Below, in pieces: positions 45,812 through 60,073 of a stretch of 64,000 nt of DNA. The notes under the pieces are model-generated. The model did no database searches. It was not told the origin of the DNA and saw only the letters and a list, made by a program, of their open reading frames with translations. The number at the start of each line of letters is the position of its first letter. Within the stretch, counting starts at the first letter, position 1. The DNA is taken from NCBI GenBank assembly GCA_964614575.1, contig CAZTLX010000003.1:1-64000 (forward strand). Reading direction: 5' to 3'. Made by a program: the position numbers and the translations under genes. Source of the stretch: JBGTLW01 sp964614575. Its GTDB lineage: Bacteria > Planctomycetota > Phycisphaerae > Phycisphaerales > Phycisphaeraceae.

Positions 45812-47236
45812 TCACTCCAACCACGGCACGCCCGCCGGCTCGCTATCGACCAGCGTGACGTTGTTCTGCTTGGCGTTGCGGCCCTGCTTCGTGACGACTT
45901 CGTACAGCGCCTCGCGCTTCTCGCCCGGATCGAGCGTGACGCGGTACTGCACCGTCTGGTAGTCGTGCAGGCTCGGGGCGAGCTTGGACTTGAACTCGAC
46001 GTGCCCGCCGAACACGCGGCGGATGTCGAGCGTGATCGCGTCGGCGGTGTAGTTGCGGATGCGCTGGGAATAGACCGTGTGATCGTCCCAGCCCGCGACG
46101 GTCGAGCGCACGTCGATCTCGACGTTCCCTTCGCCGATCTCCCGGAAGACGTTCACGCCGTGCAGCTTCATCCAGATCGCGTCACGGAACGTGCGCAGCT
46201 CCCGCAGTTCAAACACGATCTCCTTGTCCGGCCCGAGGTTCAGCTCGATCTTGTCGCCGATGGGGATGTACTTGAGGCTCTGCTGGGTCAGGTATGACAG
46301 GCCGCCGCCGTCGTTACGGCGGAACAAGCGGTACACGCCATCGGGCATCGGGCTGGTGCCCAGGTCCGCTTCCTTGTCGTTGGTCAGCAGGAACATGCGG
46401 ACCAGTTGGTTGCCGTACTGCTGAGGCCAGTAGCGGTACTCGATCTTGACCGGGGCCTGCTCGACCTCGAAGCTGCGCAGGCGCTTGGCCCAGGTGTGCG
46501 GGATCGTCTCGGTGCCCTCGATGGTGAAGATGAAGTATTCGCTGAGCCCTTGCTTGACGATTTGTTTGGCATCTGCCCTCGGCGCGGCGTCGCCAAACGC
46601 CATATCCGCCTCGGCGAGTTCAAGCGCATCGCGCATCACGCGCTGACGCAGTTCGCTTTCTTGGGCCGGGGCAGGCGTCGGCCGTCCCATCCCGCGCCGG
46701 GCCAGCTCCGCGATCTGCTCGACGAGGTTGATCGTGCCGACCACCAACCGCACCTGCGCATCCTCGTAGTCCTCGCCCGAGTTGTTGCGCACCGTGACAA
46801 AACCCTCCAGCTTCATCGTCGTCTCGTCGGGCGACGCAATGCCGACGTAGTCCGCCGCCCACGAGATGCCGCTGGTGAAGTAGCTGATCTGCACCGTCGC
46901 CTCGCCATCGAACTCGCTGGCGATGTTCCAATACAGCATCTGCGGCTTGCCGTGCGGGAACGTCGTGTCCAGCAGCGTCAACTGCTCGGCCTTGTTCTTG
47001 AACTCGAGCTGCACCGAGGTCGGGTCGATCAGCGTGTTCGCCCACGAAAACTGCAGCGGGTTGCTGCCCTTCTTGAACGTGATCGTCCGCGTCTCGCGCA
47101 CAAGGGTTAAGTCCTCGGCGTTGTAGATCGTGAGCTGCACCGTGTCACGCCTGGGCACGGTGGACAGGTCGATGTTCTTGGCGAAGGCCGAGGGAGCCAG
47201 CAGAAGCGTGAGGATGAGGGGGAGCTGGTATCGCAT
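45812..47236 (-). CDS. Secreted DUF4139 domain protein
   Basis: The 474-residue protein has a signal peptide (MRYQLPLILTLLLAPSAFA). It then follows the DUF4139 pattern: VQLTIYNAEDLTLVRETRTITF, a core GISWAADYVGIA...MKLEGFVTVRNNSGEDYEDAQVRLVVG, and late beta strands IEYRYWPQQYGNQLVRMFLL. The family forms mucoidy-inhibitor-like beta structures of unknown role. It is a paralogue of the gene just upstream, and both are preceded by moxR on the same strand. Confidence 0.85.
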   Translation of the reverse strand: MRYQLPLILTLLLAPSAFAKNIDLSTVPRRDTVQLTIYNAEDLTLVRETRTITFKKGSNPLQFSWANTLIDPTSVQLEFKNKAEQLTLLDTTFPHGKPQMLYWNIASEFDGEATVQISYFTSGISWAADYVGIASPDETTMKLEGFVTVRNNSGEDYEDAQVRLVVGTINLVEQIAELARRGMGRPTPAPAQESELRQRVMRDALELAEADMAFGDAAPRADAKQIVKQGLSEYFIFTIEGTETIPHTWAKRLRSFEVEQAPVKIEYRYWPQQYGNQLVRMFLLTNDKEADLGTSPMPDGVYRLFRRNDGGGLSYLTQQSLKYIPIGDKIELNLGPDKEIVFELRELRTFRDAIWMKLHGVNVFREIGEGNVEIDVRSTVAGWDDHTVYSQRIRNYTADAITLDIRRVFGGHVEFKSKLAPSLHDYQTVQYRVTLDPGEKREALYEVVTKQGRNAKQNNVTLVDSEPAGVPWLE

Positions 47237-47322
47237 GGTTTTGCCTTTTGGACTCACGATTGTGGACCCACGCCCGGGGGGCGTAGGCGTTAGGGGGTTA
47301 GCGCGGGGGAAACTTCCGGGGG

Positions 47323-48528
47323 TTACCACTGGTGCTTGAAGACCAGATGCAGCTTGTGGGTGATCTTCTCGGCCTTGTCGCCCTCGCGGGCGGACAGCTC
47401 GGCGTGGAAGACGACGCGGTGCTGGTTGGATTCTTCCGCGTCCGGGCCGTTCTTGAGCGTGGTCTGATCGCCGATGACCCACTCGGCGTTCTGCCCCGAG
47501 CGCAGGCCGGTTTCATTGCGGACGTGCTCGATCATCTCGGCGATGTCGAGGGTAACTTTCTGGTCCTTGAAGTTCTCGATCTCGTACTTGATGATCACGT
47601 CGTAGTCGTAGAGGTTGCCCGCGATGCGGTTGGTCTTGCGCTGGTCGATGGTGCGTTTGACGACGATGTCCTGCGCGACGCCGAGGTAGAGCTTCATCTT
47701 GTCGTCGATGGGGGTGAAGCCGCCCCAGTCCTCGCCGAGGAACGCGGTGGTGGCGTCGGGGCCGGGCGCATCTTTCTGGAAGATGCGGACCTTGCCGTAG
47801 GGCAGCGGCGCGGAGCCGAGCTTGTGATCCTGGTCGTTGTGGATGACGTAATGCATGGGCACGCGGAGTTTGTTCTGCGGGCGGTCGAGGTAATCGAAGG
47901 TGGCGGGGTCCACGGTGTAGGTCTTGACGATGGGCACGCCGACGGTGCGGCGGACCAGCATCTCCTTGGTTTCGTTGAGGCCGATGGGCTTGGCGAAGTC
48001 GTCGCCGACGCCGAGGTTCACGTTCGCATTGTCAAACTCTTCCCCGGCGAAGTTCTTGACGCGGATGTACTGCGCCAGCGTGAGCGTCTGCTCGTCGTGC
48101 TCGGCCACGGCGCGGTAGTTGTAGCCCTTGTCGAGCCCGCCGAGCAGGTAGGAGATGCGCACCAGCGCCGAGCCGGAGCGGCTGGCCGAGACGTCCCAGA
48201 CCAGCGCGTTCTCGCCGGGCGGGTAGGACACGGAGAGGACGTTGACCGCCAGATCACCGTCTTCCTCGCCGGCGGGGCCGAGGACGCGGAAGACGATCGT
48301 GCCGGGGTCGATGCGGGTGCCGGCCCAGGCGAAATCGACCTGGTTGGTGCCCTGGACCAGCGGGACGATGCGTTCTTCCTCGACGAGGGCGGCGTGGTCG
48401 TGGTCGAGCTGGACCTCGACGCGCTCGCGGACCGGCAGCGTGATGAGCTTGACGCGGGCGAGGGCGGGCGGGGCGAGCATCGCGGCGACGAGGAGGATGA
48501 AGGCCAAGGGTTTAAGCGGGTAGGGCAT
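47323..48528 (-). CDS. Secreted DUF4139-like protein, paralogue of its neighbour
   Basis: The 401-residue protein has a signal peptide (LAFILLVAAMLAPPALA). Its middle region mirrors the downstream gene: FAWAGTRIDPGTIVFRVLG corresponds to FSWANTLIDPTSVQLEF, and RISYLLGGLDKGYNYRAVAEHDEQT to ISYFTSGISWAADYVGIASPDET. This shows an old tandem duplication. GAGG precedes the ATG at a wide spacing. An ACGCCC/GGGCGT hairpin lies between the two genes. Confidence 0.8.
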   Translation of the reverse strand: MPYPLKPLAFILLVAAMLAPPALARVKLITLPVRERVEVQLDHDHAALVEEERIVPLVQGTNQVDFAWAGTRIDPGTIVFRVLGPAGEEDGDLAVNVLSVSYPPGENALVWDVSASRSGSALVRISYLLGGLDKGYNYRAVAEHDEQTLTLAQYIRVKNFAGEEFDNANVNLGVGDDFAKPIGLNETKEMLVRRTVGVPIVKTYTVDPATFDYLDRPQNKLRVPMHYVIHNDQDHKLGSAPLPYGKVRIFQKDAPGPDATTAFLGEDWGGFTPIDDKMKLYLGVAQDIVVKRTIDQRKTNRIAGNLYDYDVIIKYEIENFKDQKVTLDIAEMIEHVRNETGLRSGQNAEWVIGDQTTLKNGPDAEESNQHRVVFHAELSAREGDKAEKITHKLHLVFKHQW

Positions 48529-48616
48529 ATCGGTGACCTCGGGGGTGTGGTGATGGGGTTGGACGCGCGGGGGGCGGGGTGGTTCCCGGGTTTTTTGAGG
48601 GAAACATTGAGGACGA

Positions 48617-48663
48617 GGATACCCCGCCGCAACTCGCTGCGCTCGCAGCGGCGGGCTTGGGGG
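48617..48663 (+). repeat. Stem-loop repeat, family 2, copy 2
   Basis: This 47-base block is identical to positions 5958-6004 except for three bases. All three fall in the stem and preserve pairing (CCGCCGC against GCGGCGG). It lies between moxR and the first DUF4139-like gene. Confidence 0.75.
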
Positions 48664-48698
48664 TGTAATGCTCATCGCTCGCGGCTCAAAGCACTGCC

Positions 48699-49625
<927 letters not shown>

Positions 49626-49948
49626 GCGCGGATCAGTCCGGGGCGGGGTTGAGCGGTCGATCCCCTGCGGCGTACCGTGGGGCAGAGGTCCGGGGGGGCA
49701 CGGTTCCGGGGGGCGTGGTTCCGGGGGTGAAACGGTAGCCGGTGGCGGTTGTGGGGAGTATATCAGGCATGCTTGGCTCCGAACGGATCATGGGACTGCC
49801 CGATAAGCAGCCTCGTGATGTGCGGCGTGATCCGCACCACAAAAACCCCCACGATCAACGACCGAAACCCCCGCTTTGATGCCGATAGAATGTAGAGAAG
49901 CTCGCCCCCAACTCGCGTCCGACCCCGAACCCCCGCGTGTAACCCGAT
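49626..49948. other. Intergenic region between divergent moxR and cdaA
   Basis: No gene is seen over 323 bases. Positions 49691-49728 on plus contain three runs of five to seven Gs separated by short GGTTCC-like repeats, with a further G4 run near 49757. This could form a G-quadruplex on the strand opposite the moxR message. No promoter stands out. Confidence 0.55.
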
Positions 49949-50881
49949 TTGGACTTCGGCCTCAACCAACTCGTCCGCCGACTGCAAGGCTACCTCCAGG
50001 CCGAGCCTTATCAGGTGGTTCTGGAATTGCTGCTGATCTGGGCGGTGGTGTATCTGATCGTCCGCTTCCTGCGCGGCACGCGCGGCGCGGGGGTGGTCAA
50101 GGGCGTGGCCCTGCTGCTGTTGGTGGGCACGCTGGTGCTTGCGGTGCTCGGCCGCGGCAGCGGGTTTGATCGGCTCAACTACCTCTACTCCAACTTCATC
50201 GCCTTCTTCTCGTTGATCCTCATCGTCGTGTTCCAGCCGGAGCTGCGCCGGGCCCTGACCCGCATCGGCGAGGCCAGCTTCTTCCGCGGCGGCGGGCTGC
50301 GCAAGGCCCGCGTCATCGAGGAACTGATCGAATCGATCGACTACCTGGCCCGCAACAAGATCGGCGCGCTGATCGCGATCGAGCGGCAGGTCGGGCTCAA
50401 GGGCATCATCGATTTCGGCACCCACCTCGACGCCGAGGTCTCCGCCGAGCTGCTCAACACCATCTTCTGGCCCGGCTCGGCGCTGCACGACATGGGCGTG
50501 ATCATCCGCGGCGACCGGGTGGTCTCCGCCGGTTCCCAGTTCCCCCTGGCCGACGGCGAGGGCCTGCCCCAGGAGCTCGGCTCCCGCCACCGTGCGGCGA
50601 TCGGGCTCTCCCAGGACACTGACGCCCTGATCCTGATCGTCTCCGAAGAGACCGGCGCGATCTCCGTCGCCGAACGCGGCACGCTCACCCGCCGCATCAG
50701 CACCGATGACCTGCGCAGCGTCCTGACCAAGGGCCTGGTCGGCGTGGGCATGACCGGCGACGAGACGAATACCGGCGACACGTCCACCCTGACCGAGCAG
50801 GAGACCCAGCGTCCCCGCGCCGAAATCAAAGACGCCGACGCCGAACCCGACCCCCCTGCCGCCGAGGATAAAGCCGCTTAA
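49949..50881 (+). CDS. cdaA: Diadenylate cyclase, CdaA type
   Basis: CdaA makes the second messenger c-di-AMP from two ATP, linked to potassium and cell-wall balance. The 310-residue protein has three N-terminal helices and a DAC domain: IGALIAIERQVGL, the GSALHDMGVII loop near residue 180, and GSRHRAAIG near 213. The canonical DGA triad reads DMG here, while RHR is intact. A long acidic tail follows residue 270. The start is a TTG, since an in-frame TAA lies nine bases upstream and no ATG fits. cdaR follows after 12 bases. Confidence 0.9.
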   Translation: MDFGLNQLVRRLQGYLQAEPYQVVLELLLIWAVVYLIVRFLRGTRGAGVVKGVALLLLVGTLVLAVLGRGSGFDRLNYLYSNFIAFFSLILIVVFQPELRRALTRIGEASFFRGGGLRKARVIEELIESIDYLARNKIGALIAIERQVGLKGIIDFGTHLDAEVSAELLNTIFWPGSALHDMGVIIRGDRVVSAGSQFPLADGEGLPQELGSRHRAAIGLSQDTDALILIVSEETGAISVAERGTLTRRISTDDLRSVLTKGLVGVGMTGDETNTGDTSTLTEQETQRPRAEIKDADAEPDPPAAEDKAA

Positions 50882-50893
50882 CCCGACACCGTC

Positions 50894-51889
50894 ATGAACA
50901 CGACCTCCCTGCGCCAGAAGATCGAGACGTTCATCGTGGTCACGCTGATCACGGTGCTGGTCTGGCTGTACGCCGAGGGACGCAACGTCGCCACCTACGC
51001 CAACGAGCCGGTCTCGGTTAAGTTCGTATCCGGTGACGGTGAAGGCCTGACCATCTCGCCGGATAACCCGCAGCGTGTCCTGGTGAGTTTCGAGGGTTCG
51101 AACGCGATGAAGCAGGCGCTGGAAGCCGCGACCAAGGACGGGCCGATCACGCTGCCCGTGGTCGAGCAGCCCAACGCGTCCTCATCGGTGCAGAACATCA
51201 TCATGAAGGACGCGCTCAACGATTCGATCCTCAGCGACCTGGGCATCCTGGTGATCTCGACCGACCCGGCCGTGATGCCGGTGACGGTGCGTCGGCTGGT
51301 CAGCGTGCAGATGTCGGTCGAGCCGGTGGTGCTGGAGGTGGACCTGGCGGCGGCCCCGACGGTGGACCCGGCGCGGGTGGACGTGAAGGTGCCGGCGGCG
51401 CTGGCGGACCTGGCCGGCGAGCTGTCGCTGATCGCGCGGGTCCCGCCGGCGGACCTGGCGTCGATCCCCGCAAACACCCCGCGGGCCCTGAGCGTGCGTC
51501 TGGAGTTGCCCGAGGCCCTTCGGGACCAGCCGGTGGAGCTTTCGGCGCGGAATGTGGCGGTCACCGTGATCATCCGGAAGCAGACCGACACGCTGACCCT
51601 GACCAGCGTGCCGATCCACATCAACGTGCCCCCGCTGCTCTTGCAGCAGTACCGCATCGCGCTGCCGGAAGATCAGGTGGTGATCCGCGATGTCAAGCTC
51701 AGCGGGCCGGCCGACGCGATCGCCTCGATCCGGGACAAGCGTTTCCGGGTCTGGGCCGAGCTGCGCCCCACCGCCGATGAGTTGGATGCGGGGCTTGATC
51801 AGGCGCAGCTGTTCCTGCACCTGCCTCCGGGGGTGCGCATGGAAGGCCCGATGCCGCGCGTTCCGGTGAAGGTTTACCGCAACGAGTAG
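50894..51889 (+). CDS. cdaR: YbbR domain protein, CdaA regulator CdaR
   Basis: The 331-residue protein has one N-terminal membrane helix (KIETFIVVTLITVLVWLYAE) and a string of YbbR-type beta domains outside, for example VSVQMSVEPVVLEVDLAAAP and the IRDVKLSGPADAIASI strand near the end. CdaR modulates CdaA in firmicutes, and the pairing with cdaA here supports the same role. The glmM gene that often follows is absent. Confidence 0.85.
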   Translation: MNTTSLRQKIETFIVVTLITVLVWLYAEGRNVATYANEPVSVKFVSGDGEGLTISPDNPQRVLVSFEGSNAMKQALEAATKDGPITLPVVEQPNASSSVQNIIMKDALNDSILSDLGILVISTDPAVMPVTVRRLVSVQMSVEPVVLEVDLAAAPTVDPARVDVKVPAALADLAGELSLIARVPPADLASIPANTPRALSVRLELPEALRDQPVELSARNVAVTVIIRKQTDTLTLTSVPIHINVPPLLLQQYRIALPEDQVVIRDVKLSGPADAIASIRDKRFRVWAELRPTADELDAGLDQAQLFLHLPPGVRMEGPMPRVPVKVYRNE

Positions 51890-52027
51890 CCGCGATTATT
51901 CCCCTCCACGCCGCATCAAGTTAACCGGGCTATGATCTCGCAGCCGGGGGAGAAGGTCATGGTTGCCTCGGCAACATCTGGCCCCGTCACGCGTTAAACC
52001 TATTTGTGCCCCCGGACAAGCTGCGTT

Positions 52028-53244
52028 ATGCGTCAAATCAAGTCGTGGATCGTGGGTCTGCTCATCGCGGCGGTGCTGCTGGGCCTGGGTGGTTTGATCG
52101 TTAAACGCCTGCTGTCTGACGACCATGCGGGTCGATCCGGACGGGGTGTCGGCGGACCGGCACCGGTCGCGGTGGCCGAGGTTCAAGTCGGGACGATCGA
52201 GAACCGCCGGGTGTTCAGCGGCACGCTGGAAGCCAATGCACAGCTCATGATCGCGCCGAAGGTGGCGGGCCGGATCGTGCGACTGCCGGTCGATCTGGCC
52301 GACACTGTCGAGCGTGATCAGGTGGTGGCGGAGATGGACAGCGACGAGTTTGTGCAGGCGGTCGCCCAGGCCGAGGCGGAGCTGGCGGTCGCGCGGGCCA
52401 ACCTGACCGAAGCCGAAAATGCCGTGGAGATCGCCCAGCGCGAGTGGGAACGCGCCAAGACGCTCAGCGAGCGAGGCGTGGCTTCCGAGGCGCAACTCGA
52501 CACCGCGCGGTCCGAGCAACTGGCCCGCAGCGCCGCGGTGGAGGTGGCCAAGGCCCAGGTCACGCGTGCAGAAGCGGCCTTACAGTCCGCGCGGATCCGG
52601 CTGGGCTACACCACCATCACCGCGAGTTGGAGCGGCGGGGATAACCAGCGCGTTGTCGCCCAACGCATCGCGGAGGAAGGCCAGACCGTCGCCGCCAACA
52701 CCCCGCTGCTTTCGATCGTCGAGCTGGACCCTATCCGCGCGGTGGTGTTTGTGACCGAGCGTGAGTACGCCTTGCTGGCCGCGGGGCAGGCGGTGTCGCT
52801 GAGGACCGATGCCTATCCCGACCGGGAATGGGAAGGCCGGGTCAGCCGCGTCTCCCCCGTGTTCCGTGAAGGGTCACGCCAGGCGCGGGTCGAGCTCAAC
52901 GTCCCCAACGAGGGCGGGTTGCTGAAGCCGGGGATGTTCGTGCGGGTCGAGGCGGAGCTCGGTCGAGCCGACGACGCCACGATCATCCCCGTTGAAGCCC
53001 TGGTCACCCGTCAAGGCCGCTCGGTGATCTTCCTGGTCAACGAAGCGGGTGATGCCGTCCGCATGGTGCCGGTGGAAACCGGCATCGTGGCGGGCGATCG
53101 CGTGCAGGTGATGGGTGAGGGCGTCCGAGGCCGCGTCGTCGTGCTGGGCCAGCAACTGGTGAGCGATGGCAGCGCCATCACGATCCCCGATCTGAGCAAT
53201 GGCATCGACACCGATTCTCAGACGCTAAGCGCGGGGGGCGACGC

Positions 53245-53248
<4 letters not shown>
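52028..53248 (+). CDS. RND efflux periplasmic adaptor (membrane fusion protein)
   Basis: The 406-residue protein has an N-terminal anchor helix (SWIVGLLIAAVLLGLGGLIV). The lipoyl half-motif GTLEANAQLMIAPKVAGRIV is followed by a coiled-coil hairpin (residues 95-180), then a beta-barrel domain VVFVTEREYALLAAGQAVSL and a membrane-proximal domain. It bridges the RND pump and the outer-membrane channel. The ATG directly precedes the anchor helix. Its stop overlaps the pump start as ATGA. Confidence 0.92.
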
Positions 53249-56342
<3,094 letters not shown>

Positions 56343-56346
<4 letters not shown>

Positions 56347-57959
56347 AACGTGTGATCGCCCCCCTGCTGCTGCCGGCTTCGCTGCTGCTGATGGCTTGTG
56401 CGCCCGACCGCTCGGCGTGGTTCGAGCCGGACTGGGACCGCGTGCTCTAAAACGAAGCCCGGCGGGTCCAGCCGATCGAAGGCGTGCCCCGCGTGGAGCC
56501 GACCGAGACTGCCGCGCCCTCCCCCCTGCCGGACCTCGCGGGCGACGGCCCGCTCAAGCTCTCGGTCGAGCAGGCCGCGCTGTTGTCGCTGCGTCAAAAC
56601 CGTGAGTTATCCATCGAGCAGCTCAACCCCGTCATCGCCGACGCGTTCGAGCAGATCGAGCGCGGGCGGTTCGACCCGCAGGTCTTCGCCAACGCCGAGT
56701 GGGTCAACGAGGAGGTCAGCGAGACCGACCGCGCGACCGGCAGCCAGTTCAGCGTGCGCGGGACGGACACCGCCGGCGAGGCCGGGGTCCGCCAGGCGTT
56801 GCCGACCGGCACGGACGTGGAGGTCGGCGTGTCGCAGGAGCGCAGCATCTCCAACCGCTCGCCGGAGCAGCAGGAGGCCCGCGTCGGGCTCACGGTCACG
56901 CAGGCCTTGCTCCGCGGCTTCGGCACGCCGGTGAACCTCGCAACCATCCGCCAGGCGCAGCTTGAAACCGCGGCCTCACGCTACGAGCTGCGCGGGTTCA
57001 CCGAGGCGCTGCTGGCCGACACCGAAATCGCGTACTGGCGTCATATCCTCGCCCAGCGGGAGATCGTGATCTTTGAAGAATCGCTGGATATCGCTCGGCG
57101 ACAGCTCGACGAGATCGAGCAGCGCATCGAAGTGGGCGTGTTGGCCCAGACCGATGCCGCCGCCGCTCGTTCCGAAGTCGCGCTGCGCGAGCAGGCGCTG
57201 ATCACCGCCCGCAGCAACCTCACCGCCCGCCGCCTGGAACTGCTCCGCCTGATCAACCCCGCCCCGGCCTCTTCCCTGACCCGCGAGTTGGAAACCACCT
57301 CCACCCCCGAGATCGAAGCCAACCCCATCGATGACCTCGACGATCGGATGAGGGTCGCGCAACTGCGTCGCCCGGACCTGGGCGAAGCGAGGCTGCGCCT
57401 CGAACAGAACCGCCTCGAAACCGTCATCACGCGCAACGGCCTGCTGCCCCGGCTGGACCTGTTCATCGCCCTGGGCAAGACCGGCTTTGCCGACACCTTC
57501 CCCGATTCGTTCCGCGAGCTCGATGGCCCGACCTACGACGTCACCGCGGGCGTGAGATTCTCGCATTATCTGGGCAACCGCGAAGCCGAGGGCCGCGACC
57601 TCGTCGCTCGGGCGTCTCGTCAGCAGGCCGCGGCGGCGGTCCACAACCTCGAGCAGTTGATCGAACTGGACGTCCGCCTCGCGGTCAACGAAGCCGAGCG
57701 CGCCCGCCAGCAGATCGCCGCGACCACCGCGACCCGCGTGCTGCAGGAGGCCACCGTGCGGGCAGAGATCGAACGCCTGCAGGTCGGGTCCAGCACCACC
57801 CTGCTCGTCGCCCAGGCGCAGCGTGACCTGCTCGTGGCGCAGATCGGCGAGGTCGAGGCGGTCATCAACTACCGCATCGCGCTGGTCCGGCTGTACCTGG
57901 CCGAGGGAAGCCTGCTCGAACGCCGCGGCTTAACCGTCGCGGTCGAGCCGACGCCCTGA
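56343..57959 (+). pseudogene. TolC-like outer-membrane efflux lipoprotein with an in-frame TAA at codon 36
   Basis: The first 35 codons code for a lipoprotein signal with lipobox LLMAC and a WFEPDWDRVL start. A TAA at 56448-56450 follows. The same frame continues NEARRVQPIEGVPRVEPTETA and a complete TolC-like domain of about 490 residues (LSVEQAALLSLRQNRELS, a coiled coil, LLRLINPAP, and a second half ending TVAVEPTP). Replacing TAA with TAC (Tyr) would restore a 538-residue lipoprotein. As sequenced, the barrel would lose its export signal. It overlaps the pump gene as ATGA. Confidence 0.88.
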
Positions 57960-57973
57960 GCGTATTGAGCTTT

Positions 57974-58060
57974 GGGGCCTCTGAATAACCTACCCAAGCC
58001 CGCCGATGCGCAGCGCAGCGGAGCTTCGGCGGGGTATCTGGCGGGTTATTCAGAGGCCCC
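57974..58060. repeat. MITE-like palindromic element, full-length family 3
   Basis: The 87-base element has perfect 17-base terminal inverted repeats, GGGGCCTCTGAATAACC and its complement. An inner stem, AAGCCCGCCGA against TCGGCGGGG, surrounds a GCGCAGC-rich loop. Shorter or eroded relatives lie at 29.4, 30.6 and 31.6 kb. No clear target duplication is seen. It separates the convergent tolC-like and GH50-like genes. Confidence 0.75.
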
Positions 58061-58074
58061 CGTTGCTACTCATG

Positions 58075-60042
58075 TCAGTTCGCGATCCGGGCCGTCTCCT
58101 GCGCCGGCTGATCGAACGCCGTCGCGCGGCCGGCCCGCACGTCATACAGACGCTCGTGCGATGCCCGCGCCGCCGACGCCAGCTCCGGGTAGAGCCGATG
58201 GCAGACGTCCGCAAAACCGATGTTCCAGTTCTCGCCGTCGAATCGGCCGAAGTAGCTCTGATCGTAAAGTGTGAAATAGTGCGCGCCGACCAGATGCGGG
58301 TGCGCGGCACACTGCTCCAGGAAATAACGGTACGCCACGCCCCGCTGCGCTTGGGACGCCACGGCTTTGAGCCCCGTCCCGGGCAAGCCACGGTCCAGCG
58401 CGCCGAAGTGGTATTCGCCAATCACCACCGGCTTGCCCGTGCGCGACGCGATCTGCTCAAGCACCTCGAGCGGCGGTCCCATCTGGTAGCAGTTGATCGA
58501 AAACACATCGAACGCCTCGGCTGCGTCATAGAACAGGTCCGACGCGATCCACGCGTAACGCAGGCCCAGGTTCAAGTGGTGCGGATCAACCGCCCGGCAG
58601 GCGTCGGCGGGCACATGCACAAACCGCCTCACCATCTCCCGCGAGAACTCCCAAAGGTCGTCGCCCGCCGATGGTGAGCGATCCGCCGCCCGCTTCACCA
58701 CCTCATCCACCACTTGCTCGAAGCGCTGCAGGCCCAGCCCCCACGCGGCCGACCACTTCGCCGCGTCCCCGTCGTAGCGCGAACGCAGCCACGCCGCCAG
58801 CGCCCGCCGGGTGTGCGTGCCGGGGTTTGCTTCGAGCATCTCCGCCGCCAGGTTGAACTTGCCGAAGCCCCAGTTCGGCTCATTGCTCATGAAGTAGCCG
58901 ATGAGCAGGCGGTCATCGCGATCGTCTTCGAGCTGGTCCGCGTAGCGATTCGCTTCCTGCGCAAACGCCGGGTCGTACACGTCCGGGAAATCGCGGAACA
59001 GCTTGATGTCGGTCGTCGGGTAGTGGCCCATCGTCAGGACATAAGGCAGGCCGTGCCGCTGCGCGAGGCGGATGTCGGACCAGTTGGCGACGGTGTTGAA
59101 TCCCAGGCGGCGCAACCGCATCGCGGTCAGCTGTTCCCACGCCTCGTGCCACGAAGGGCCAAACGCGCGGATCAGGTTCGCGATCGCGAAGTCCACGGCC
59201 GGCGGATGCTCGGCACGCCCGCGGCCGCAGGCGCCGGCGAAGCGCCCGCCGTCCGCCTCGGGGGTCGGGTGCCAGTCGAGCAGGTGTTCGGTGCCGGGCA
59301 CCACCGCGCTGGCGATGCCGGGGCGTACGCAGTCGAGCCCCGCGCTGAAGAATCCCCCGCCGTCCGGATCGACCAGCCACCATCGGCCGTGTTCATCACG
59401 ATGCGTGCGGAAGTAACCGGTGGCCTCGAAGCGGTCGCGTGCCGAGCCGCCGAAGCGCGTCCAGCCGTCCGGCCAGCCGGCGGGCAACTCCGGGTCGCCC
59501 TGCTCGGCGATGCCGCGGAGCACCTCAACCATTTCCGCCTCGTCGCGCATCTTGCCGGGCCAGGTCGCGCGGGCGTTCTGCCCCAGCGCATCGAGCATCA
59601 CCGCGGCCTCGACGCGCGGCGGGGGCGCTTCAGCCTCCAGCCTGAACGGCCCGACCGTCAACGCCTGTTCGTGGCCCGTGTCTTTAAGAACCAACTCGAA
59701 GCGGTCGATCTCCTGCGGCTCGATCCGCCGCGTAAAACTCGTCGCCTTGAGCCGCCCCGCCGTGCGCGGGAAGAACACCCGCTGCCCGTCGAGCCAGTGC
59801 AGGTCGAAGACAAACCGACACGCGGCGTCGGGGTAGAAGCTCATGTGCGTGAGGGAGCGCGGCTCGGCCTCACCCCTGACAAACACCCGCACATCCACCA
59901 TCGCGTTGTGCCGCCCACGATATGAAAGCTCCGACCACAGCCAGCGGCCGGTGGAGAAGTCGGGCGCGATCACCGTAAGGGTTTGCTGAGCCGCGAGGCA
60001 CACATCCCCGCTGGTCAAAGCGCCGTCTATCAGATGCTTCAT
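58075..60042 (-). CDS. GH50-like glycoside hydrolase (agarase-type)
   Basis: The 655-residue protein has an N-terminal beta-sandwich, CBM-like domain to about residue 140, and a TIM barrel. The entry TGYFRTHRDEHGRWWLVDPDGGGFFSAG strongly resembles GH50 and related agarases. YFMSNEPNWGFGKFN carries the likely acid/base and VVIGEYHFGALDRG the nucleophile glutamate. No signal peptide is evident, so location is uncertain. It is 31 bases downstream of a prepilin gene on the same strand. Related clan A families are possible. Confidence 0.78.
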   Translation of the reverse strand: MKHLIDGALTSGDVCLAAQQTLTVIAPDFSTGRWLWSELSYRGRHNAMVDVRVFVRGEAEPRSLTHMSFYPDAACRFVFDLHWLDGQRVFFPRTAGRLKATSFTRRIEPQEIDRFELVLKDTGHEQALTVGPFRLEAEAPPPRVEAAVMLDALGQNARATWPGKMRDEAEMVEVLRGIAEQGDPELPAGWPDGWTRFGGSARDRFEATGYFRTHRDEHGRWWLVDPDGGGFFSAGLDCVRPGIASAVVPGTEHLLDWHPTPEADGGRFAGACGRGRAEHPPAVDFAIANLIRAFGPSWHEAWEQLTAMRLRRLGFNTVANWSDIRLAQRHGLPYVLTMGHYPTTDIKLFRDFPDVYDPAFAQEANRYADQLEDDRDDRLLIGYFMSNEPNWGFGKFNLAAEMLEANPGTHTRRALAAWLRSRYDGDAAKWSAAWGLGLQRFEQVVDEVVKRAADRSPSAGDDLWEFSREMVRRFVHVPADACRAVDPHHLNLGLRYAWIASDLFYDAAEAFDVFSINCYQMGPPLEVLEQIASRTGKPVVIGEYHFGALDRGLPGTGLKAVASQAQRGVAYRYFLEQCAAHPHLVGAHYFTLYDQSYFGRFDGENWNIGFADVCHRLYPELASAARASHERLYDVRAGRATAFDQPAQETARIAN

Positions 60043-60073
60043 GGTCCCGACAGTTTACTGGTTTCAAACTGGG

